Shown: positions 5,584 through 10,405 of the stretch, piece after piece | Layout of the letters: each line of letters opens with the position of its first letter | How positions within the stretch are numbered: position 1 is the first letter of the stretch | Assembly (NCBI GenBank): GCA_937124505.1 | Contig: CAKZKV010000235.1 | Coordinates: forward strand, 1 to 10,405 | Direction: 5' to 3' | Source of the DNA: an uncultured Alphaproteobacteria bacterium | Lineage (GTDB): Bacteria; Pseudomonadota; Alphaproteobacteria; Micavibrionales; Micavibrionaceae | DNA length: 10,405 nt | Program-made: the position numbers and the translations under genes | Notes under the pieces: generated by a model | Databases searched by the model: none | What the model saw: only the letters and a program-made list of their open reading frames with translations | What the model was told of the DNA's origin: nothing

Positions 5584-6312
5584 TTAGGAATTTTTCCTTA
5601 TAACAAAAATCATTTCCTCCGATGTGTTGTCATCAAAAGCATTTTTCTTCCAGTCCCCATACAGGTTGATAATCTCCAGACCTGCTGTCCGTAAAAGAGT
5701 TTCGATTTGCTTTTTGCTTGCGAAACGCAATGTACTGTTTGAGGTGAGTGTTTCTCCCGGAAAGTCATAAATCAGATCAAATATCATAATGCTTTGATCA
5801 AAGGATACCAATTTTCGAGTTTCTTTGACAGGTTCGCCTTCTAAGGAAAAAATCATTTCATAGTCCCATTGCCTTTTCCAATCAATGAGAGGGTTTCGGC
5901 TTTCGAATACCGCTATCCCGTTTTCATCTAAGTGTGTTTGGATGGTTTTAAAAGTGGCTAGAATGTTTTCATCTGACAATAACACCTGAAGGGCGTGTCC
6001 CGTCATAATAATCAGATCGAATAGCTCCCGGCTCTGGAAAGACTGGGCCGTAGATTGTACCCAGTTGATATGTGCATCTCCGTATTTCTTTCGTCCGATA
6101 TCAAGCATAGCATTGGAAGGATCAACGCCAGTAACATGATGTCCTTTCTCAGCATAAGCATTACAAAGCAAGCCTGTGCCGCAGCCTAAATCCAATATGT
6201 TTTGTGAAGGTTTTGCAGCCAAGTCCAGATAAAATTGCCGATCTTCTGACCAAGGGCTGTCTAGGTCATATAAGAGCGTCAATTTAGGGTGCGTGTAGTG
6301 AGTGTCCAGCAT
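5584..6312 (-). CDS. Class I SAM-dependent methyltransferase, substrate unknown
   Basis: This 242-residue protein carries the Rossmann-type motif I NILDLGCGTGLL (38-49) and the acidic residue ending strand 2 in VTGVDPS (Asp64), which binds the SAM ribose. A motif-IV-like segment LFDLIIMTGHALQVL (98-112) and a post-motif HLDENGIAVFESRNP follow. The fold matches the Methyltransf_25/11 group acting on small molecules, tRNA or proteins; the C-terminal half (beta-rich, ending FVIRKNS) does not reveal the substrate. It has 3 bases to fmt and 2 bases to truA, and so is inserted into the otherwise conserved def-fmt-truA series. Its coding sequence looks more AT-rich than fmt or truA, possibly a later addition. 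The ribosome site is weak and distant, so translation probably depends on fmt. A tRNA substrate would fit the neighbours but is only an inference. Confidence 0.8.
   Translation of the reverse strand: MLDTHYTHPKLTLLYDLDSPWSEDRQFYLDLAAKPSQNILDLGCGTGLLCNAYAEKGHHVTGVDPSNAMLDIGRKKYGDAHINWVQSTAQSFQSRELFDLIIMTGHALQVLLSDENILATFKTIQTHLDENGIAVFESRNPLIDWKRQWDYEMIFSLEGEPVKETRKLVSFDQSIMIFDLIYDFPGETLTSNSTLRFASKKQIETLLRTAGLEIINLYGDWKKNAFDDNTSEEMIFVIRKNS
5586..5598 (-). promoter_or_regulatory. Small hairpin covering the truA ribosome site
   Basis: The arms AGGAA and TTCCT (5 base pairs, 3-base loop) overlap the last codons of the methyltransferase and its TAA stop. The only Shine-Dalgarno-like sequence for truA lies in one arm. 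A ribosome finishing the upstream gene would open the hairpin, so the layout suits translational coupling. The stem is short, so this is only a suggestion. Confidence 0.3.
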
Positions 6313-6315
6313 GAT

Positions 6316-7185
6316 TTAAAGTATGTTCTTCCCCAAATACCCCCCATTCACAGCCGACTGGAAATCCATCGGTTTTTTACCGTCCGGCTGGACGAGATCA
6401 AGGACAAGCTGATCATCTGCAAGGTGCGCTTTGAGGACTTTAACACGCCCTTTTAATCCCTCCATCCAGGTTCCTGGCCAGGGATTTAAAGCGCGGATTT
6501 GCCGATCTATTTCCTGAAGACTCTCAGACCAGTCAATGCATCCGTCTTCTTTTTTCAGTAGCGGGGCGTAGGTGGACAGGCTGCCGTCCTGCGTTTCTGC
6601 TTCCGGCATGCCGTTTTTAGCAATGTCTTCTATAACCTGCACGATGAGATCACCGCCGATCATGCTCAGGCGGTCATGAAGCTCCTGCGCCGTTGTTGTG
6701 GGCGTGATGTCGGTTTCACCTTTCAGGATCATCGGGCCGGTATCCAGTCCGCGCTCCATCTGCATAATGGTCACACCGCTGGTCTTGTCTCCTTTCCAGA
6801 TCGCATGCTGGATCGGGGACGCGCCCCGCCAGCGTGGCAGCAGCGAGGCATGAATATTCAGGCAGCCGTATTTGGGCGCTTCCAGAATGGTGGTTGGTAA
6901 AATCAGTCCATAAGCTGCAACGACTGCAAGATCGGCGTTCAATGCCTGAAACGTTTCCTTGTCTTCAAGCGCTTTGAAATTTAAGGGGTGATGAACCGGA
7001 ATGCCCAGTTCTTCCGCCGTTAAATGCACCGGAGATTTTTGAACGTGATGGCCACGCCCCTTCGGACGCGGCGGCTGGGTATAAACGGCGATCACGTCAT
7101 GGCGGCTGCCTATCAAGGCACGCAAAGCCGGAACCGCAAAATCCGGCGTTCCCATGAAAACGATTTTCAGCGGCTGGTCTGTCAT
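6316..7185 (-). CDS. fmt: Methionyl-tRNA formyltransferase, short C-terminal domain
   Basis: It formylates the methionine on initiator tRNA using 10-formyl-tetrahydrofolate. The N-terminal KIVFMGTPDFAVPAL, the substrate-binding SLLPRWRGASPIQ and the catalytic triad equivalents Asn110, His112 and Asp148 are all present. PKGRGHHVQKSPV (41-53) is the loop that contacts the tRNA acceptor. The C-terminal domain carries IRALNPWPGTW and ends at GKKPM plus about 18 residues. Between VKVLKA and GKKPM there are only about 16 residues, where E. coli Fmt has about 40, so a beta-rich part of the tRNA-binding domain is reduced. Total length is 289 against roughly 310-315. The start overlaps the def stop as ATGA, which implies coupled translation with the enzyme that removes the formyl group. 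Confidence 0.95.
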   Translation of the reverse strand: MTDQPLKIVFMGTPDFAVPALRALIGSRHDVIAVYTQPPRPKGRGHHVQKSPVHLTAEELGIPVHHPLNFKALEDKETFQALNADLAVVAAYGLILPTTILEAPKYGCLNIHASLLPRWRGASPIQHAIWKGDKTSGVTIMQMERGLDTGPMILKGETDITPTTTAQELHDRLSMIGGDLIVQVIEDIAKNGMPEAETQDGSLSTYAPLLKKEDGCIDWSESLQEIDRQIRALNPWPGTWMEGLKGRVKVLKAHLADDQLVLDLVQPDGKKPMDFQSAVNGGYLGKNIL

Positions 7186-7757
7186 AACGGTTTGTTTTGT
7201 TTCTTAAATTTTTTCAGGATCATGTTTCGTTTCAGGGACGAGAGATAATCAATAAACAATTTGCCGTTAAGGTGGTCGATTTCATGCTGTACGCAATGGG
7301 AATGCAGGCCATGGCTGTCGATTTCCTGTTCCTTGCCGTGATAATCAATGAATTTGACCTTCACATGGGCAGGACGGATGATGTGGGCGTATTGACCGGG
7401 GATGGACAAGCAACCTTCCTCATAAACTGATTTTTCTTCGGATTCCCAGACAATTTCCGGGTTAATCATAAAAAGGGGATTGCGGGTATCGCTATCGGCT
7501 TCCGGGCCGCGTTCAATGGTTTTGACGCCGTTTTTATCTTCGCCGAATTGCCACATGCCGTCCGGCACATCGACAATAATGACGCGATTCAGGATGGACA
7601 CCTGATTAGCCGCCAGGCCGATCCCGCCGGCATCCTCTAACGTGACCCTCATGCGGTCTAGCTGTTTCTGGACGTCAGGGCTGACAGTTTCAACAGGAAC
7701 GGCTTCCTGCTTCAGGACAGGATCAGGAATAGTAATAATATCGTAGGGCGTACTCAT
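7182..7757 (-). CDS. def: Peptide deformylase
   Basis: This 191-residue metalloenzyme removes the N-formyl group from nascent proteins. All three family motifs are intact: GIGLAANQV (45-53), EGCLS (114-118, metal ligand Cys116) and QHEIDH (157-162, ligands His158 and His162, catalytic Glu159). Between the strand RVIIVDVPDG and PLFMINPEIV there are about 26 residues containing an acidic segment (GEDKNG and GPEADSDTRN), roughly 20 longer than in E. coli Def. The C-terminus is basic (LKKFKKQNKPL), as expected near the ribosome exit. It lies 31 bases after rmuC and shares its stop with the fmt start. No strong ribosome site is seen. Confidence 0.95.
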   Translation of the reverse strand: MSTPYDIITIPDPVLKQEAVPVETVSPDVQKQLDRMRVTLEDAGGIGLAANQVSILNRVIIVDVPDGMWQFGEDKNGVKTIERGPEADSDTRNPLFMINPEIVWESEEKSVYEEGCLSIPGQYAHIIRPAHVKVKFIDYHGKEQEIDSHGLHSHCVQHEIDHLNGKLFIDYLSSLKRNMILKKFKKQNKPL

Positions 7758-7761
7758 GACT

Positions 7762-7776
7762 AAGAGGTAATCTCTT
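7762..7776 (-). promoter_or_regulatory. Short inverted repeat before def
   Basis: The arms AAGAG and CTCTT with a 5-base loop lie 4 bases before the def start, in the rmuC-def gap. There is no T-run after it on the coding strand, so it is not an intrinsic terminator. It could affect def translation, but a 5-base-pair stem is weak. Confidence 0.25.
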
Positions 7777-7788
7777 CAATGTATTACG

Positions 7789-9021
7789 TCAAGGTTTTAA
7801 CTTTGCGACATTACTTTTTTCAGAAGGTTCTTCCGCCTCCGGTGCGGTCAGTATTTTTGCCGGAATGTCCAGCGGTTCGGGACTGTCCAGTTCCTTGTTT
7901 TCCGGGGCCGCGTGCAAATCTTCGAATTTGCGGGCAGTGACTAGAACGCGGCTTTCCAACGATGTGACGGCCTTGTTGTAATGATTAGTCGCAGCGCTCA
8001 GGCTTTTTCCAACAGCACCCATATGGCCTGAAAAGACAGAGATTCGTTCATATAATTCTCGTCCCAGCGCCGAAATGGCCTTGGCGTTTTCCGCCAGTTG
8101 CTCCTGCCGCCAGCCATACATCACGGCCTTGAGGAGAGAAATCAGGGTGGTTGGGGTCGCCGGAATGACTTTCTGGTCAACGCCGAACTCAATCAAAGCA
8201 GGATCGCGCTCCAGCGCGGCGCTGAAATAACTCTCTCCCGGCAGGAACATGACGACAAATTCCGGGCTATCAAATTTTTCGTGATAGGATTTTAGTCCTA
8301 GAGATTTCATGTGGTCCCGGACATGCCGCGCATGGCGGTCAAGCTGCCGCTTGCGTTCATCACCGTTATTTTCCTCTTTCATGGCATCAAGATATGCTTC
8401 AATCGGTGCCTTGGAATCTATTATGATTTTTTTCCCATCTGATAGGTTGACAACTACGTCCGGGCGCTGTGCACCACTTTCAGTCGTTGTTGAAACCTGT
8501 GTCTGGTAATGCACCCCCTCACGCAGTCCGGCCATTTCCAGGCAGCGCTGCAACTGCATTTCGCCCCACTGACCGCGCGTGGATGGGGAGCGAAGCGCCT
8601 GCACAAGGGAGGCCGTTTCCTGTCTTAATCGCTGCTGGTCTTCGGTCATGGACTGGACATGGGTGCGTAATTCCGTGTAAGCGGACAAGCGTGCTTTTTC
8701 AAGAGACTGAAGCTTTTCGTCCATGGTTTTCAGCGCCAGATTGACCGGATCAACCAAAGCCGCGATTTCTTTTTTACGGCTTTCCAGATCGCTATTCCCT
8801 TCGCTTTGTGCGTGCTTGAGGCGCTGCTCCGCCAATAGGAGGAAATTCTCATTGGATTGTTTCAGGGCTTCCTGTGCGGCCACAGCAAACGTCTGGCGCG
8901 CATTATGTCGCCAAAACAACAGGATAAAGAGAGGTATAAGTCCAATCCCTAAGCCTATCAAAAGGGATGGCGCATCAAGTACCAGAGGGGTCAGATCAGG
9001 ATCGGCGAATCGGACAGTCAT
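7789..9021 (-). CDS. rmuC: DNA recombination protein RmuC
   Basis: This 410-residue protein has one N-terminal membrane anchor (about 19-37, [18 protein letters not shown]) and a long charged coiled coil (about 45-145). The RmuC domain (about 148-370) contains [26 protein letters not shown] (186-191), IIIDSKAP (199-206) and [12 protein letters not shown]. The RPD and D-SK residues form the PD-(D/E)XK nuclease-like core. The family limits certain DNA rearrangements; the exact biochemical activity is not settled. The tail after 370 is acidic and low in complexity ([13 protein letters not shown]). The order rmuC-def-fmt-truA is known from alphaproteobacterial genomes and is the main taxonomic clue here. 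Only a weak ribosome site (AGG) precedes the ATG. Confidence 0.92.
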   Translation of the reverse strand: MTVRFADPDLTPLVLDAPSLLIGLGIGLIPLFILLFWRHNARQTFAVAAQEALKQSNENFLLLAEQRLKHAQSEGNSDLESRKKEIAALVDPVNLALKTMDEKLQSLEKARLSAYTELRTHVQSMTEDQQRLRQETASLVQALRSPSTRGQWGEMQLQRCLEMAGLREGVHYQTQVSTTTESGAQRPDVVVNLSDGKKIIIDSKAPIEAYLDAMKEENNGDERKRQLDRHARHVRDHMKSLGLKSYHEKFDSPEFVVMFLPGESYFSAALERDPALIEFGVDQKVIPATPTTLISLLKAVMYGWRQEQLAENAKAISALGRELYERISVFSGHMGAVGKSLSAATNHYNKAVTSLESRVLVTARKFEDLHAAPENKELDSPEPLDIPAKILTAPEAEEPSEKSNVAKLKP

Positions 9022-9060
9022 AATAAAAGCCTAGCATAAATAAAACGTTCTTCAAATGTT

Positions 9061-9531
9061 CTATTTGACTTGCGCGTTTTTTTCCTTACAGGCGCGCTCG
9101 ATCTCATCGGAATTCATATATTTGCCGTATTCTCTGACTTCAATGTTTTCGCGGATAACTTGTGCGGGGTTTCCGGCCACGATGCTGTTGGGGGGCACGT
9201 CTTTTGTGACGACGCTACCGGCGGCGACAATAGAGTGATCGCCAATGGTAATGCCCGGCAGAATAATGCTGCGTGCCCCGATAAAACAGTGGGAACCGAT
9301 GTTGGTATCAACAAACAAACCGCGCGTCATGTCGTGGGTTAAAATTGCGACATCAAAAGCGAGATAGGTTTTTTCAGCAACGTGAATGCCCTTCGGATGG
9401 GTCAGGTCCCATTTCACCGAGAGGGAAAAACGGGCGGTTGGATGAATGTCCATGCCCCAGACTTTTGTCAGATACCAATATTTGGTATTTACAACGATTT
9501 GACGGATTTTTTTTAGCTTTTGTAAGCCCAT
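9061..9531 (-). CDS. Hexapeptide-repeat (left-handed beta-helix) O-acyltransferase
   Basis: This 156-residue protein has imperfect hexapeptide turns from about residue 48 to 125 (for example IHVAEKTYL, NIGSHCFIGARSIILPGITIGDHSIVAAGSVVTKDV) and ends with SIVAGNPAQVI. That final segment is the usual terminus of the acetyltransferase family that includes WcaF and maltose/galactoside O-acetyltransferases. His66 in ILTHD is the likely catalytic histidine. Such enzymes acetylate sugars in capsule, exopolysaccharide or LPS. The N-terminal helix-like region (1-25, Lys-rich) is typical. The start is supported by an AAGG site (9539-9542) with a 7-base spacer. It is the first gene of the minus-strand series, 39 bases before rmuC, and divergent from the alaS-like gene. 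No polysaccharide cluster is nearby, so the acceptor is unknown. Confidence 0.8.
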   Translation of the reverse strand: MGLQKLKKIRQIVVNTKYWYLTKVWGMDIHPTARFSLSVKWDLTHPKGIHVAEKTYLAFDVAILTHDMTRGLFVDTNIGSHCFIGARSIILPGITIGDHSIVAAGSVVTKDVPPNSIVAGNPAQVIRENIEVREYGKYMNSDEIERACKEKNAQVK

Positions 9532-9599
9532 GGACGAACCTTATTGTAAGACATGAAAACCTTTTGATCTCTTTTTATAAATATGCTTTTATCCAAAAC
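9532..9599. other. Divergent intergenic gap, no clear promoter
   Basis: This 68-base AT-rich gap separates the acyltransferase and alaS-like starts and must hold the promoters of both directions. I see AT-rich -10-like words (TATAAA near 9576) but no well-spaced -35. The plus-strand gene has no evident Shine-Dalgarno before its ATG. Confidence 0.4.
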
Positions 9600-10405
9600 A
9601 TGCAAAATACTCAAGAAAACTCTGACGTTTCCGTAGCGTTAACTCCGGATGAGCTGCGGAATTCCTATTTAAATTACATGAAGAAAAAATGTGGTTCGGT
9701 CATTGTGCCATCTGCCAGCCTTCTGCCGGAAAATGATCCGACGACTCTTTTTACAGGAAGTGGTATGCAGCCCATGATTCCCTACCTTTTGGGGGAAAAG
9801 CATCCGATGGGCGATGACATTGTAAATACGCAAAAATGCGTCCGAACCATTGATATTGATGAGGTCGGGGATAATTCGCATCTGACCTTCTTTGAAATGA
9901 CGGGGCGCTGGGCGCTGGGGGCGAATCCAGAGAATTACAAGCAGGTACAGATCGAAGCCATATGGGACTGGCAGGTCAATGAACTGGGGCTGGACCCAAA
10001 TCGTCTTTATGTCAGTGTGTATCAGGGGAATAAAGATCTTGATATTCCGCGTGATGATACGGCGATTCAGACCTGGGTGACGTTATTTAAGAGTGTCGGG
10101 ATTGATGCCAGGATTGAGGAAGAGCCGGCGACTTACGGCCTCTCACGCGGCGGGCGTATTTTTCTGTATGATGAAGGTGAAAACTGGTGGAGCCGGGTCG
10201 GGCATCCTGAGCGCATGCCGGTTGGTGAGCCGGGTGGCCCGGATAGTGAGATGTTCTTTGATTTCGAGCCGGGCGGTGATGACAAAGATCATCCGGCCAC
10301 AGATACACCGCGTTTTCTCGAAATTGGCAACAATGTTTTTATGGCTTACAAACGCGAAGAGAACGGCTTTGCCGCCTTGTCTGCACCGAATATTGATTAT
10401 GGCGG
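9600..10405 (+). CDS. alaS: Alanyl-tRNA synthetase-like protein (divergent, CPR-like type), C-terminus off the right edge
   Basis: The frame is open for 268 codons from the ATG at 9600 to the window end. The catalytic class II core is recognisable. Motif 1 region is SASLLPENDPTTLFTGSGMQ (39-58). Motif 2 has QKCVR (Arg82), then DEVGDNSHLTFFEMTGRWALG (88-108). Later come GEPGGPDSEMFFD and EIGNNVFMAYKRE. The standard bacterial enzyme instead has NAGMNQFK, GNFSFGDYF and GPCGPCTEIFYD. TGSGMQPMIPYLLGE, IDEVGDNSHLTFFEM and GGPDSEMF look like the short AlaRS-related proteins I remember from Patescibacteria/CPR. The first 14 residues are an unconserved extension. Alphaproteobacterial alaS usually lies beside recA, so this may be a second or a replacement copy. 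Whether it has editing and oligomerisation domains cannot be seen. Confidence 0.85.
   Translation, partial: MQNTQENSDVSVALTPDELRNSYLNYMKKKCGSVIVPSASLLPENDPTTLFTGSGMQPMIPYLLGEKHPMGDDIVNTQKCVRTIDIDEVGDNSHLTFFEMTGRWALGANPENYKQVQIEAIWDWQVNELGLDPNRLYVSVYQGNKDLDIPRDDTAIQTWVTLFKSVGIDARIEEEPATYGLSRGGRIFLYDEGENWWSRVGHPERMPVGEPGGPDSEMFFDFEPGGDDKDHPATDTPRFLEIGNNVFMAYKREENGFAALSAPNIDYG

Noticed and set aside
7762..7776. Intrinsic terminator between rmuC and def
   Set aside because: The stem has only 5 base pairs and no T-run follows on the coding strand; the genes are likely co-transcribed.
8469..9034. Plus-strand frames opposite rmuC
   Set aside because: They are Arg/Ser/Cys-rich shadows with no ribosome site or family pattern, while the minus strand carries a complete RmuC.
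9669..10308. Minus-strand frames opposite the alaS-like gene
   Set aside because: They are short, low-complexity shadows; the plus frame is uninterrupted with class II synthetase motifs.
9600..10405. Frameshifted or decayed alaS
   Set aside because: The frame stays open for 268 codons with conserved motifs in order, so the unusual sequence is divergence and not decay.

Overview
The window looks like a chromosomal segment of an alphaproteobacterium. The main evidence is the minus-strand block rmuC - def - fmt - truA, an order I know from many Alphaproteobacteria, together with moderate base composition and a DUF3108 protein. I cannot name the genus. Twelve genes are visible and coding density is very high. 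No gap exceeds about 115 bases. I see no tRNA, rRNA, CRISPR array or insertion sequence.

Left part (1-1918, minus strand): two genes of a Dot/Icm-type (type IVB) secretion system. One encodes a polytopic inner-membrane protein that I read as four tandem copies of an IcmC/DotE - IcmD/DotP-like two-helix unit. It is followed by the zinc-binding IcmJ/DotN, cut by the left edge. In Legionella the order is icmC-icmD-icmJ-icmB, so the synteny suggests that the icmB/dotO ATPase gene lies just outside the window. This is the most interesting part: a type IVB system in an alphaproteobacterial setting, with an apparently fused and multiplied DotE/DotP component.

Middle part (1908-4780): a FemAB/GNAT-fold aminoacyl- or acyltransferase overlaps an exported DUF3108 protein by 35 bases (minus strand). 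Divergent from them is a small two-pore-type potassium channel (plus strand), which converges on an exported protein with two PRC-barrel domains (minus strand). The potassium channel and the FemAB gene start only 13 bases apart, and neither has a recognisable Shine-Dalgarno sequence.

Right-centre (4829-9531, minus strand): a compact probable operon runs from a hexapeptide-repeat acyltransferase through rmuC, def, fmt, a class I SAM methyltransferase and truA. def and fmt overlap by ATGA, and the methyltransferase sits in the fmt-truA junction with 2-3 base gaps. The operon handles formylation of initiator tRNA, deformylation of nascent proteins, tRNA pseudouridylation and DNA maintenance.

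Right edge (9600-10405, plus strand): the first 268 codons of an alanyl-tRNA synthetase-like protein whose motifs differ clearly from the standard bacterial enzyme. They resemble the short AlaRS-related form I associate with Patescibacteria/CPR genomes. All family assignments come from reading motifs by eye; no search was run.
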